64,000 nt of DNA from positions 1,178,001 to 1,242,000 of the forward strand of contig NZ_FLKM01000009.1 of assembly GCF_900086585.1 (NCBI RefSeq). The letters run 5' to 3'. Both the position numbers and the translations under genes were made by a program. The DNA comes from Emergencia timonensis. Its GTDB lineage: Bacteria > Bacillota > Clostridia > Peptostreptococcales > Anaerovoracaceae. Below the pieces are notes generated by a model. The model saw only the letters and a list, made by a program, of their open reading frames with translations, searched no databases and had not been told where the DNA came from. Of the stretch, positions 18,514-27,552 are shown piece by piece; position 1 is the stretch's first letter; every line of letters begins with the position of its first letter.

Positions 18514-19667
18514 TGGAAAAACCGAATTTTGATCATCCATTATCTGTAACGGCGGAAGAAATCTGGCAGATGGAAGAAACCCGAGAATTTCCTATAGATA
18601 TTGAGAGCCACTATAAGGGACTTTTGAACATGATGGACGTTCTTTACTACAGGAACGGCAATTCTTTTTATCCGGAAATCAAAACGAGACATGCGGCTTA
18701 CTTTCTGGCGCTTGCCATGCCGTCCTTCGCCATCATCGACCCCTGCAGAACCAGGGAGATGAAGTACAATCTTCATGTCGCAAGCCTGGTGATTGAAAGC
18801 GACAACTTATCAAAGCAGTTAGCGGTGTATGACGCGCCGTCTATCCGCAGGCTGGAGGTCTTTGTGATTCTTGCCCTGTACAAATTGGTCAGTGAGAAAA
18901 CGATCAATGACGAACGGTTTCACGCTTATGCAGAGGAAGTATATGGACGCATCGTGGAAAACGGACGGTCTGCTCAAAATGTCTTTGCCTATGATACCAT
19001 CGAGGGCACCTATGAGGCCTACCCCAATTTGGCGGCGCTGCTGGCATTTCGGATTCACGACCGCTGTTTTGGCACCGATTACTGTGGGTGCATTGAGGAC
19101 ACCTTGCTGACCTTTATCAGAGAAAAGCTGCTGGATGAGGAGACCGGCTTGTTCCTAGAATTCTATAAAACCGGTTCCTTAGGCATCAAGGGAGAACACT
19201 TGAGCAGATCGGCATCCTGGAGCGGAAGAGAGCAGACGGCGGCGTGTAACGCTCTGGCCATCGCTTTCATGAATTATTTTGATGAAGCGGCAAGTGAGAG
19301 GGCATGGAAAGCCTTCAAAGAGAAGTTTACAGATCAGCAGCTTCATGTGACGGCAGAAGAATTGCAGGATGCAGAGACATCCTCTTATGTTTCACAGCTC
19401 ACGCCCATTGCCCAGGGTCTTTACGGCAGTCTGCTTGCGGCAAAGGAGATGGGTGACAGAGACTATTTTGAGAAACTGCAGCGTCACATTCTGACTGTCG
19501 CTGAGCCGGATCAGAGAGAGGGGAAGATTTTCTTTGACGCCCTGGGAAATGAGCAGAAACTTCACGGCGATTTTCTGACCGTGGCAAGAGTTCACGTGGG
19601 CTGGAAGAAAATATTGGAACATAATTGGGAAGATTATTATGATTTTGACTATGACAAAGTTCGTTAA
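18513..19667 (+). CDS. Linalool dehydratase/isomerase-like protein, degenerate paralogue
   Basis: 384 residues from ATG 18513; the frame is open further upstream, but GGGGGA near 18499 supports this start. Ldi landmarks are visible: LNMMDV near residue 30 (where Ldi has MNYIDF with Asp39), SFAIIDP and AFRIHDRCFGTDY. At the positions where Ldi and the partner carry His and two Cys, this protein has SIRRLEVFVI and TIEGTYEAYPNL, so these catalytic residues are absent. A working partner role, for example a structural subunit or the donor of an Asp across the subunit interface, is possible. Ldi active sites lie between neighbouring subunits. Tight coupling to the upstream gene supports a heteromer (inference). 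Confidence 0.75.
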   Translation: MEKPNFDHPLSVTAEEIWQMEETREFPIDIESHYKGLLNMMDVLYYRNGNSFYPEIKTRHAAYFLALAMPSFAIIDPCRTREMKYNLHVASLVIESDNLSKQLAVYDAPSIRRLEVFVILALYKLVSEKTINDERFHAYAEEVYGRIVENGRSAQNVFAYDTIEGTYEAYPNLAALLAFRIHDRCFGTDYCGCIEDTLLTFIREKLLDEETGLFLEFYKTGSLGIKGEHLSRSASWSGREQTAACNALAIAFMNYFDEAASERAWKAFKEKFTDQQLHVTAEELQDAETSSYVSQLTPIAQGLYGSLLAAKEMGDRDYFEKLQRHILTVAEPDQREGKIFFDALGNEQKLHGDFLTVARVHVGWKKILEHNWEDYYDFDYDKVR

Positions 19668-19700
19668 TGCAGAAGATAAAATTGGAAAGAAGGAATAAAT

Positions 19701-21065
19701 ATGGAAGGTAGTTTGATTTGTTTAGTTCCTATTCTGGTAGGACTGATTTTAGCCGCAATTACTAAAAATGCGATTTTTTCGCTTTTGATCGGTGCTGTGA
19801 CAGGCTGTGTTATTTTGGCAGGTGGAAGCATTAGCGGCAGTTATAATACATTTATCGATATCCTATATCAAGTGCTGATGAATGCTGATACGGTATGGGT
19901 GACAGTGTTGATTGCACTGTTTGGCGGACTTATTTTGCTGATGAGAAAAAGTGGTGCCGTCATGGGCTTTTCCGGGTTTGCAGAAAGAGTGGTCAATACG
20001 CGTAAGAAGTCGATGCTGGCAACATGGATTCTTGGGATTATCATCTTCATCGACGATTATCTTAATAATCTGGCAGTGGGTACGGTGATGGCTAATCTTA
20101 CAGATAAATACAAGGTATCGCGAGAAATGTTGACTTTTTTGGTAACATCAACGGGAGCAACTGTGTGCGCTCTGATGCCAATGTCTTCTTGGGGTGCTTT
20201 TATGATGGGACAGATGGACAGCACAGGAATGGCAGAAGGTCTCAGTCCTATGGAAATGTTCGTAAAGACCATGCCTTTTATTATATACTGCTGGCTGTCT
20301 GTCATCATGGTGCCTCTGATCATCTTTAAGGTCGTACCGCTCTTTGGTCCCATGAAGAAGGCGGAGAGATTGGCTGCCAATTCGGAGCGGCCGGTTCTCG
20401 CAGGCGGACAGGAAATTGCTGAGGAGGAAATTGATGTTCCACAAGAAAAACGACGCGCTATAAACTTTGCCGTACCGATCGTGATTTTAGCTGCCATAGT
20501 CATCGGTACGGGGGATATGACTGTCGGCATTATTGTTGCCAATATCATCGCGGTCATTATGCTGGCAGCACAAAAAATTAAATCACTGTTGCAGTCATTT
20601 AATCTGATTGTTGACGGCATGACAGAAATGTTCAGCATGATTTTGCTCCTGGTAATATCCTATGGTTTGAATGAGGTTAACGCTAGGCTGGGTGTAACAG
20701 AATATGTGATCAACAGTCTTGCCCCTTATATCTCTCCGTCCATGTTCGCCTTATTTACATTTATCATCGTCACGCTGTTGGCTTTTGGGACAGGCACCTT
20801 CTGGGGTGTGGCCATCGTTGCTTTCCCTGTCATGATTCCTATGGCACAGTCTATTGGAGCAGATGTGTTCCTCGTAGCAGGGGCTATCATCTCCGGGGTT
20901 ACGGTCGGTGCGCACACCTGCTTCTATGGAGATACGGTGATTCTGGCCTGCTCTACGACAAAGGTCAACACGGTGGACTATTCGAAATGTGCGATCCCCA
21001 TTTGCGCCATCTCCATTGTGCTTTCGATGGTTTTCTTCGTAGTATGTGGATTTATCTTAGGGTAA
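19701..21065 (+). CDS. NhaC family Na+/H+ antiporter-like transporter
   Basis: A 454-residue membrane protein with about 12 hydrophobic segments. It carries NhaC-family marks: IFIDDYLNNLAVGTVM near residue 115, VTSTGATVCALMPMSSWGAF, and GTGTFWGVAIVAFPVMIPMA. The final GAHTCFYGDTVILACSTTKVN is also typical. NhaC members exchange Na+ for H+ or, in the MleN type, take up organic acids coupled to ions. Thirty bases separate it from the second Ldi-like gene, with an AAGAAGGA site, so it is probably co-transcribed and could move a substrate or product of the Ldi-like enzyme (inference). Confidence 0.88.
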   Translation: MEGSLICLVPILVGLILAAITKNAIFSLLIGAVTGCVILAGGSISGSYNTFIDILYQVLMNADTVWVTVLIALFGGLILLMRKSGAVMGFSGFAERVVNTRKKSMLATWILGIIIFIDDYLNNLAVGTVMANLTDKYKVSREMLTFLVTSTGATVCALMPMSSWGAFMMGQMDSTGMAEGLSPMEMFVKTMPFIIYCWLSVIMVPLIIFKVVPLFGPMKKAERLAANSERPVLAGGQEIAEEEIDVPQEKRRAINFAVPIVILAAIVIGTGDMTVGIIVANIIAVIMLAAQKIKSLLQSFNLIVDGMTEMFSMILLLVISYGLNEVNARLGVTEYVINSLAPYISPSMFALFTFIIVTLLAFGTGTFWGVAIVAFPVMIPMAQSIGADVFLVAGAIISGVTVGAHTCFYGDTVILACSTTKVNTVDYSKCAIPICAISIVLSMVFFVVCGFILG

Positions 21066-21077
21066 GGAGTGAAAAAA

Positions 21078-21503
21078 ATGAGAAAAATACAAATGGCAGT
21101 TTATGGAGCTGCAGCTATTCTGATGGGAATTTTACCAAAGGTATTCGTTTGCCCCAAAGGAAACGGGGTGGACATTATGCGCTGCTGGCAGTCGGCAGCG
21201 GCTGAAGGGTTGGTTGCTTTGGGTTTTCTGCTAACCGGCATAGTCCTGGTCTTTCTTAAGTCAGAAAAAGCAGGGGCGGGCGCGAATCTGGCAGCGATAG
21301 CTGTTTCTGTTGCAGGTATTTTGATCCCGCTCAAATGGATTGGAGGCTGCATGAGTCCGTTGATGCCTTGCCACACCTTGGGGTTTCCAATCGTCTATGG
21401 AATCTGCACGATTACTTTTTTCACAGCGGTGATTGGATTGACTGTGCAGCTGTCGAAATGTGCACAAACATCATTGAATGCTGTTTGCAGGAGAGCTGAA
21501 TAA
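21078..21503 (+). CDS. DUF4418 family membrane protein
   Basis: 141 residues from ATG 21078 (AAGGAGTG upstream). It has four predicted membrane segments. Conserved cysteines sit at segment ends: VCPKGNG, MRCWQ and GGCMSPLMPCHTLG. These match DUF4418, whose function is unknown; its cysteines could bind metal or a cofactor. It follows the NhaC-like gene by 12 bp and ends before a shared terminator, so it is the last gene of the Ldi-like operon. Confidence 0.8.
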   Translation: MRKIQMAVYGAAAILMGILPKVFVCPKGNGVDIMRCWQSAAAEGLVALGFLLTGIVLVFLKSEKAGAGANLAAIAVSVAGILIPLKWIGGCMSPLMPCHTLGFPIVYGICTITFFTAVIGLTVQLSKCAQTSLNAVCRRAE

Positions 21504-21519
21504 AAATTTCATGAAAGAG

Positions 21520-21556
21520 CACCGGTTTGTCCTTCTTGGATGAACCGGTGTTTTTC
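21520..21556. terminator. Shared terminator between DUF4418 and MerR genes
   Basis: CACCGGTT (21520-21527) pairs with AACCGGTG (21543-21550), followed by T5 on the plus strand. It lies between convergent stops. Confidence 0.8.
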
Positions 21557-21561
21557 TATTA

Positions 21562-22392
21562 CTATTCTATCTGAATTGAAATGCGGGTCTTGTAATCTTT
21601 TCGGTCGGAACAGTTGAGCCAGCCGATCAGAGTCTCTTCGTAAGAGTTTCCTGCTATGGACAGGTGGTTTTCCTGTATATACTTCATCATGATTTCGTAT
21701 GATTCGCTCATGTTGTGGTAATCACCCCGATGGAGATAAGTCAGATATTTGCCGGCAGGTTTGTGCTGGCTGTCGCGGCTGTCTGTCTGGAAGGGGCTGA
21801 CTGCATAGAAATAGTCGGGATTATAATCATATTGCTTCAGCCGATCTTTGGAAATCAAAGCGCTGAGATGAAAATCATAGGGAACGTCGTATTTGTGACA
21901 CGTTTTCAGCAGCTCTGAAAAGACTGGAAGGAAGGATGCCGGATTATTGTGATCTTCCACTGACATGACGATCAGGTATTGCTGCTCTTCAAAGCAAATC
22001 TGCGGCTGCAGGGAATCCTGCTTCATGCCCTGCTCTGTAAGCGCAATGGTCTGGCTGATTCGATCTTCAATTATCTTCAGCTTTGTCCGTTTTTCGGCCA
22101 GATCATCTCGCTTTTGAGTAAGATATTGCACATACTTTTCTGGCGACGGCTGATCCATGAACTCGCAGATTTCTTTGATGGAGCCGTCTGCTTCTCGCAG
22201 GGAAAGGATCATATCCAAGTCGTAGAAATTGTTGAGATCGTAATAGCGATAGCCGTTATCGTCGATAAAATACGGTTTCACCAGCCCTTTGCGTTCGTAA
22301 AAATACAGGGCATCCTTTGTCGTCCGGCAGAGGGCGACCATTTCGCCGATGGTAAAAAGGCCTGGTTCCCCTTTTTTATTTTGGTTTTTCAT
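21562..22392 (-). CDS. MerR family regulator with GyrI-like effector domain
   Basis: 276 residues. A MerR helix-turn-helix lies at about 14-80 (FTIGEMVALCRTTKDALYFYERKGLV and DDNGYRYYDLNN). A coiled-coil segment spans about 95-135, and an effector-binding domain of the BmrR/GyrI kind begins near residue 140. Such regulators bend DNA at 19-bp-spaced promoters when bound to a ligand, often a hydrophobic cation. It converges on the Ldi-like operon and is the nearest regulator, so it may sense the same compound (inference only). Confidence 0.88.
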   Translation of the reverse strand: MKNQNKKGEPGLFTIGEMVALCRTTKDALYFYERKGLVKPYFIDDNGYRYYDLNNFYDLDMILSLREADGSIKEICEFMDQPSPEKYVQYLTQKRDDLAEKRTKLKIIEDRISQTIALTEQGMKQDSLQPQICFEEQQYLIVMSVEDHNNPASFLPVFSELLKTCHKYDVPYDFHLSALISKDRLKQYDYNPDYFYAVSPFQTDSRDSQHKPAGKYLTYLHRGDYHNMSESYEIMMKYIQENHLSIAGNSYEETLIGWLNCSDRKDYKTRISIQIE

Positions 22393-22429
22393 GGGAAGAT
22401 ACTCCTTTGGGCTATATATTTCTAATCAA

Positions 22430-22899
22430 AGTATAACATAAAATCGCTTTGTGTGATGCACTTTTGAAATTGTCTATCGTTTCTTATCATACGATTACTT
22501 GTTTGCCTTAGCATATACGGGAGGGGGGTATAAGTCAGGCGTTCTTTACAATAAAATTAGGTTTTTTGATGCTTTTTTAGAAGTTTCGCGTAACGCTGCG
22601 GCATCATCAGACGCTAGATCCTGCTATTTCCCTTGGGATAAGACTTGACTCCTTACAAAATCCATGTATATGTCGCGCCTGGTTACTTTTAGGGGACTGC
22701 AAACAGCCTTTTTGATAGAGAAATTGAGAGGAAAAGTAACTGAAATCGAATATACTCCCCTGTTGAAGCCTTCTGACAGTGTTTTGGTTATGCGAGGATA
22801 CGCAAATATGTCCAAAAAGCGTAAAGCTATCGTAAATTGTGGTATAATTGGTATAGAGAGCAGATACAGGGAGTGCTCCGTAATGGCAAAAACAATCAA
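22430..22899. other. 470-bp gap without a supported gene
   Basis: Short open frames exist on both strands here, but none has a ribosome binding site and a recognisable product. A TATAAT near 22843 resembles a -10. I see no tRNA, riboswitch or repeat. Confidence 0.5.
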
Positions 22900-22937
22900 A
22901 GCCGGTGATATCAATGGAACCATTGGAATCACCGGCT
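22900..22937. terminator. Terminator downstream of ychF
   Basis: AGCCGGTGAT (22900-22909) pairs with ATCACCGGCT (22928-22937), with inner CAATGG/CCATTG. T-rich sequence follows on both sides. Confidence 0.8.
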
Positions 22938-22947
22938 CTTTTGCTTT

Positions 22948-24042
22948 TTACACGTTGAACAGGAAGTTCAGCACGTCTCCGTCTTTGACGACATACTCCT
23001 TGCCCTCGGAGCGGAGCAGGCCTTTTTCTTTGGCGGCGCTGAGACTGCCGCCGCATTCGATCAGCTTGTCATAGGCGATGGTCTCTGCCCTGATAAAGCC
23101 TCTCTCAAAATCGGTGTGGATGCGGCCTGCTGCCTGAGGCGCCTTTGTTCCTCTTTTGATGGTCCAGGCGCGGCATTCGTCTTCACCGGCTGTGAGGAAG
23201 GAGATCAGATTCAGCAGGTGGTAAGAAGCTTTGATCAGCTTGTCGAGGCCCGATTCGCTGATGCCCAGCTCTTCCAGGAACATAGCTTTTTCTTCGTCCT
23301 CCAGTTCAGAGATTTCCTGCTCGATTTCCGCACAGATGACCACCACCTCGGCATCTTCTGTAGCGGCAAATTCGCGGACAGCTTTGACGTATTGGTTATC
23401 TGCACTGTCAGCGGCATCCTCTTCGGAAACGTTGGCTACATAGATGATCGGCTTGTAAGACAGCAGATCCAGGCTCTTTACAAATTCGTCGTCTTCTTCA
23501 GTCAAATCCATGGCTCTGGCGGATTTACCTGCGGCCAGGAAATCGCTGATCTTGGTCAGAAGATCCAGTTCCTTTTGGAGGGATTTGTCGCCTTTGAGGT
23601 TCTTTGTGGTTTTGGCGATGCGTCGTTCCAAAACTTCCATGTCGGAGAGAATCAACTCGGTATTGATGGTTTCGATATCGGACAGCGGGTCGATTTTGCC
23701 GTCTACGTGAACGATGTTATCATTTTCGAAACACCGGACTACGTGGACGATGGCGGCAACCTCTCTGATGTGGCCGAGGAATTTGTTTCCCAGTCCTTCA
23801 CCTTGGGAAGCGCCCTTTACCAGGCCGGCGATATCGCAGAATTCGATGGTGGTGTAGATGGTTTTCTTTGAGTTATATATCTCGTGGAGGGTTTTGATGC
23901 GTTCATCCGGAACGGTGACCACTCCTACATTTGGTTCGATTGTGCAGAATGGATAGTTAGCGGCTTCTGCACCGGCTTTTGTAATTGCATTGAATAGTGT
24001 ACTTTTGCCCACATTAGGAAGGCCCACAATACCTAATTTCAT
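22948..24042 (-). CDS. ychF: Redox-responsive ATPase YchF (OLA1 family)
   Basis: 364 residues, the normal YchF length. The P-loop [15 protein letters not shown] is near residue 6. The G2/G3 region contains [26 protein letters not shown], the G4-like motif is divergent, and a TGS domain ends the protein with the [15 protein letters not shown] motif. YchF prefers ATP over GTP, binds ribosomes and is linked to oxidative stress tolerance. It lies six bases after lgt, so the two form an operon. Confidence 0.97.
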   Translation of the reverse strand: MKLGIVGLPNVGKSTLFNAITKAGAEAANYPFCTIEPNVGVVTVPDERIKTLHEIYNSKKTIYTTIEFCDIAGLVKGASQGEGLGNKFLGHIREVAAIVHVVRCFENDNIVHVDGKIDPLSDIETINTELILSDMEVLERRIAKTTKNLKGDKSLQKELDLLTKISDFLAAGKSARAMDLTEEDDEFVKSLDLLSYKPIIYVANVSEEDAADSADNQYVKAVREFAATEDAEVVVICAEIEQEISELEDEEKAMFLEELGISESGLDKLIKASYHLLNLISFLTAGEDECRAWTIKRGTKAPQAAGRIHTDFERGFIRAETIAYDKLIECGGSLSAAKEKGLLRSEGKEYVVKDGDVLNFLFNV

Positions 24043-24048
24043 ATTTTG

Positions 24049-24792
24049 TTAACTCCTCTTTCTTTTGTTTCTTAAAATGATATATAGTGCAAGGCAGAGT
24101 ACGAAGACGAAGAAGCTCAGTACCTGTGCCTGCTTGAATGATCCGATCATCAGGCTGTCTGTGCGAAGCTGTTCTACCAGGCCTCTCTCCAGCGAGTAAA
24201 GCATGCCGTAAAGACAGGCGATCTGCCCTGGGAAAGCTCTGCGTTTATCCAGCCACAATAGGAACCAGAACAGTGCAAAGCACCAAAGTGATTCATATAA
24301 AAAGGTAGGATGGACGTACTGTCCATCAGCCCAAACCGCCCAAGGCAGGTCAGTCGGTCCGCCGTGGGCTTCTGAGTTGAAAAAATTGCCCCATCTTCCG
24401 ATGGCCTGTGCCAGAGCAACTGTGGGAAATACCAGGTCGGCTAACTCGAGAATGTCGATCTTGTGATATTTACAGACCAAAAGTCCGACGATAAATCCGG
24501 CGATGATGCCGCCGTGAATTGCCAGTCCGCCGTTTCTGATATTGAGTATTTTCCAAAGATCGCCAGCGTAATTCTCCCAGCTGAATAGGACGTAATAGGC
24601 CCGCGCCCCGATGATTGACGCCGGGATTAAAAAGATGGCAAAATCGAGAATATGGTCGCTCTGAATGCCGTGTTTCGGCGCCCGCTTGTAACAAAGTATA
24701 ATTGCCAGTACGAATCCTGTCCCAATCAGAACCCCGTACCACATGATGTCCATCCCAAATAAAGTAAAAGCTACCGGATCTGGTGCTCTCAT
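24049..24792 (-). CDS. lgt: Prolipoprotein diacylglyceryl transferase
   Basis: A 247-residue membrane protein with about seven segments. The key Lgt signature is present: AIHGGI near residue 92 and GRWGNFFNSEAHGGPTDLPW around 130-150. It includes the conserved Arg and Asn residues needed to transfer diacylglycerol from phosphatidylglycerol to the lipobox cysteine. No strong ribosome site is visible upstream of the ATG other than AAGGGGAG. The operon continues into ychF. Confidence 0.97.
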   Translation of the reverse strand: MRAPDPVAFTLFGMDIMWYGVLIGTGFVLAIILCYKRAPKHGIQSDHILDFAIFLIPASIIGARAYYVLFSWENYAGDLWKILNIRNGGLAIHGGIIAGFIVGLLVCKYHKIDILELADLVFPTVALAQAIGRWGNFFNSEAHGGPTDLPWAVWADGQYVHPTFLYESLWCFALFWFLLWLDKRRAFPGQIACLYGMLYSLERGLVEQLRTDSLMIGSFKQAQVLSFFVFVLCLALYIILRNKRKRS

Positions 24793-25060
24793 AAAATCTC
24801 CCCTTTCCCTTGAGACTTCTTACGGACTGCTGGGCCGCTAATCCGCTTAGATGCTCAAAGTTAACTCTTTTTTTATTTTTTGAAGATTGGTATAACTTAT
24901 GGTGCCGATAATGGATTAAATTAACAAAATTGCTAATTATTATATGTGTTTTTTGTTTTTTTATCGCCTGGTTTCACTTTTTTATTGAAAATATGTGAAT
25001 CTGCTTATAACGGTTATCCTTAAATCCAGTAAAATCGGCTATAAAGGTTAACTTTTAGTT

Positions 25061-25428
25061 TCAAATGCAGCTTTTATTATATCATGTGCAATCCGTTAAA
25101 AAAAGCAATCGCAGCACATGATGCAATGGAAGCCACATCTTATTTTCAAATGACCGCTTCCATTATATCGTGACACATCGATTGAAATTAGAATCGGAAG
25201 TCACGATGCAATAAAAGCATCCACTTAATTTTCAAATGTAGCTTTTATTATATCATGTGCAATCCATTAAAAAAAGCAGTCGTAGCACATGATGCAATGG
25301 AAGCCACGTCTTATTTTCAAATGACCGCTTCCATTATATCGTGACACATCGATTGAAATTAGAATCGGAAGTCACGATGCAATAAAAGCATCTACTTAAT
25401 TTTCAAATGTAGCTTTTATTATAATTGA
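25061..25428. repeat. Tandem 171-bp repeat (2.15 copies) with cloverleaf potential
   Basis: The unit starting TCAAATG at 25061 repeats at 25232 and again, partially, at 25403: period 171 bp with only a handful of substitutions. In each unit GCTTTTATT (25070-25078) pairs with AATAAAAGC (25210-25218). Inside are three arms: ATCATGTGC/GCACATGAT (25081-25089 with 25114-25122), ATGGAAGC/GCTTCCAT (25126-25133 with 25156-25163) and ATCGTGAC/GTCACGAT (25167-25174 with 25200-25207). The preceding 24800-25060 is AT-rich without a gene. The third partial copy runs into the sfsA promoter region. Confidence 0.85.
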
Positions 25429-25449
25429 ATTTTTGATAAAATACAATGC

Positions 25450-26154
25450 ATGAAATACGAAAACATATGTAAAGGAAATTTTATCGCAAGGCCAAACCGT
25501 TTTATTGCGGAGGTTTTGACTGATGGAAAAAAAGAAAAGGCCCACGTTAAAAATACGGGCAGGTGCAGAGAACTTTTAATTCCCGGCGCGGAAGTATATT
25601 TGGAAGATTTTTATGGGCGAATGGGAACTCGTAAGATGCGCTATTCTCTGATTGGAGTGAAGAAAGGGGAACTTTTGGTTAACATGGATTCGCAGGCGCC
25701 GAACAAAGTCTGTGAAGAGGCGCTCCTGGATGACAGTCTGCAGCTGCCGGGTATGGGAAAACTCACCTTTGTTAAAAGAGAAAAAACCTTTGGCGACTCT
25801 CGCTTTGATTTTTACGTGGAAGACGAGAATGGTGTAAAAGGCTGGCTGGAGGTCAAAGGAGTGACTCTTGCAGAGGGTCATATAGCCAGGTTCCCCGATG
25901 CGCCGACGGAAAGAGGCGTTAAACACGTTTATGAGCTTTGTCAGGCAGTGAAAGAAGGTTATAGGGGTTTTGTACTCTTTGTCATTCAAATGACGGGAAT
26001 TCAGCAATTTGAGCCTAATGACAGAACTCACAGAGCGTTTGGAGATGCATTGCGTCAGGCAGTGAAAGAAGGTGTAGCGGTTTTGGCCTATGACTGTAAT
26101 GTAACGGAAGACACTTTAGAGCTAAAAAATCAAATTCCAGTAATGTTGGATTAG
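25450..26154 (+). CDS. sfsA: DNA-binding/nuclease protein SfsA
   Basis: 234 residues with the full SfsA pattern: RPNRFIAEV near the start, CKxTGRCRELL-like KNTGRCRELLIPG, the GDSRFDFYVE and WLEVKGVTL segments of the PD-(D/E)XK-like core, and FPDAPTERGVKHVYEL. The old name refers to sugar fermentation stimulation; biochemical work suggests nucleic-acid binding or nuclease activity. The ATG at 25450 has no clear Shine-Dalgarno sequence. A TATAAT-like box from the last repeat copy lies some 30 bp before it, so a very short leader is likely. Confidence 0.93.
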   Translation: MKYENICKGNFIARPNRFIAEVLTDGKKEKAHVKNTGRCRELLIPGAEVYLEDFYGRMGTRKMRYSLIGVKKGELLVNMDSQAPNKVCEEALLDDSLQLPGMGKLTFVKREKTFGDSRFDFYVEDENGVKGWLEVKGVTLAEGHIARFPDAPTERGVKHVYELCQAVKEGYRGFVLFVIQMTGIQQFEPNDRTHRAFGDALRQAVKEGVAVLAYDCNVTEDTLELKNQIPVMLD

Positions 26155-26221
26155 GCAGAGCAGTCTTTAGACTGGCTGTCTTTTTCTTGTTTAACCCCAA
26201 AGGTGATGTAAATTTTTCCAG

Positions 26222-26273
26222 TTGAAAATGAGGAGGGCGGGTGCTATACTAACATCATAAAGAACATATGTTC
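26222..26273 (+). promoter_or_regulatory. Promoter with LexA (SOS) box upstream of the Y-family polymerase
   Basis: A -35 TTGAAA (26222-26227) and a -10 TATACT (26245-26250) are 17 bp apart. A perfect palindrome GAACATATGTTC (26262-26273) sits where transcription should begin. It matches the Gram-positive LexA consensus GAAC-N4-GTTC, so DNA damage induction is expected. Confidence 0.85.
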
Positions 26274-26301
26274 TTTTAAGCGAAGGGAAGAGGTGAGCAG
26301 T

Positions 26302-27552
26302 GTGACTGTCATGCATGTAGACGCTAATTCGGCCTATCTCAGCTGGACGGCAGTAGACCTTTTAGAAAAGGGATATCCATTGGATATCAGAACAGTGCCT
26401 GCAGCTATTGCAGGGAATCCAGAAGACCGGCACGGCATTATTTTGGCAAAGTCCATTCCTGCAAAGAAGTACAAAATAGGCACGGGAGAAAGTTTATACG
26501 AATCAAAACAACGCTGCCCGGAACTTTTGTTGTTTCCGCCCAATTACGATCTGTATCTGTCCTGCAGCAACGCAATGTATAGCATTCTGCAGGAATATTC
26601 GCCAGTGATTCAGAGATACAGCGTAGACGAATGTTTTGTGGATTTTGACCACTGTGAAAAGCGATTTGGCAGACCAGAGGAGGCGGCCTTTGAAATCAAA
26701 GAACGAATCAAAAGGGAATTGGGTTTTACCGTAAACGTGGGTGTGGGCAACAATAAACTTCTGGCAAAGATGGCAGGGGAGCTAAAAAAGCCGGACCTGG
26801 TTCACACGATTCTCAGCCAAAAAGAGTTGGAAGAAAAGTTATGGCCTTTGGATGTGAGAGAACTGTTTATGGTAGGAAGAGCTTCTGCCAAAAAATTGAA
26901 CAAAATCAATATTAATACCATCGGCGATCTAGCGTGCAGTGAACTGGTTTTGCTGCGCAGCCTCCTTAAAAGCCACGGACAACTAATCTGGGAATACGCC
27001 AATGGCATTGACCACGACCGGGTTACGCCCAATGATGAGGTTCTGCAAAAAGGTCTCAGCAACAGCATGACGATCAAATACGATGTGACCGACAAACGGG
27101 AAGCAGAAAATTATCTTTTGTCACTGACTGACAGAGTCGCGGGACGGCTCAGACGCCATCAATGTAAAGCCTCTTTGATTGGAATCGGTGTGAAAACCAA
27201 CGGCTTTGTCCGATATACTCACCAAATACAACTGCCGTTTTTCACAGACGATACGACTAAAATATACAGATATGTGTGCAGTTTATTTGAAGAGTGCTGG
27301 AAAGGGGAACCGGTGCGGCAGCTGGGCATCAGACTGTCTGAATTTACTAGAAAGGATGAATATCAATTATCGGTGTTTGATATTCGACAAATAGAAGAGG
27401 ATGAGGCTTTGAACAAGGTGGTGGATGAAATCAGAGATCGATTTGGACAGACTGCTATTTACCGGGGGACTTTTGCCAATACCGATATGAAGCCTTTGGA
27501 AGGCGGGATTAATGATGGAAATTATCTTATGATGGGAGGATATAAGCAGTGA
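26302..27552 (+). CDS. Y-family DNA polymerase (DinB/UmuC-like)
   Basis: About 416 residues from the GTG at 26302, which has AGGTGA in front; GTG 26293 and ATG 26311 are alternatives. The palm motif MHVDANSAYLSW replaces the usual DMNAFFASVE, keeping the metal Asp. The second acidic motif is YSVDECFVDF. The little-finger domain ends near residue 340. This matches translesion polymerases of the clostridial DinB/UmuC group with low fidelity on damaged DNA. There is no beta-clamp motif that I can name with certainty at the end. It is controlled by the LexA box and overlaps a small downstream gene. Confidence 0.93.
   Translation: MTVMHVDANSAYLSWTAVDLLEKGYPLDIRTVPAAIAGNPEDRHGIILAKSIPAKKYKIGTGESLYESKQRCPELLLFPPNYDLYLSCSNAMYSILQEYSPVIQRYSVDECFVDFDHCEKRFGRPEEAAFEIKERIKRELGFTVNVGVGNNKLLAKMAGELKKPDLVHTILSQKELEEKLWPLDVRELFMVGRASAKKLNKININTIGDLACSELVLLRSLLKSHGQLIWEYANGIDHDRVTPNDEVLQKGLSNSMTIKYDVTDKREAENYLLSLTDRVAGRLRRHQCKASLIGIGVKTNGFVRYTHQIQLPFFTDDTTKIYRYVCSLFEECWKGEPVRQLGIRLSEFTRKDEYQLSVFDIRQIEEDEALNKVVDEIRDRFGQTAIYRGTFANTDMKPLEGGINDGNYLMMGGYKQ

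Noticed and set aside
22624..23074. Open frames of about 100-135 codons on both strands upstream of the ychF end
   Set aside because: No ribosome sites, no recognisable domains, and they run into ychF or its terminator.
23116..23871. 251-codon plus-strand frame opposite ychF
   Set aside because: Antisense shadow of a highly conserved GTPase-like gene.
25061..25428. CRISPR array
   Set aside because: The repeat unit is 171 bp with no spacer variation and no cas genes nearby.
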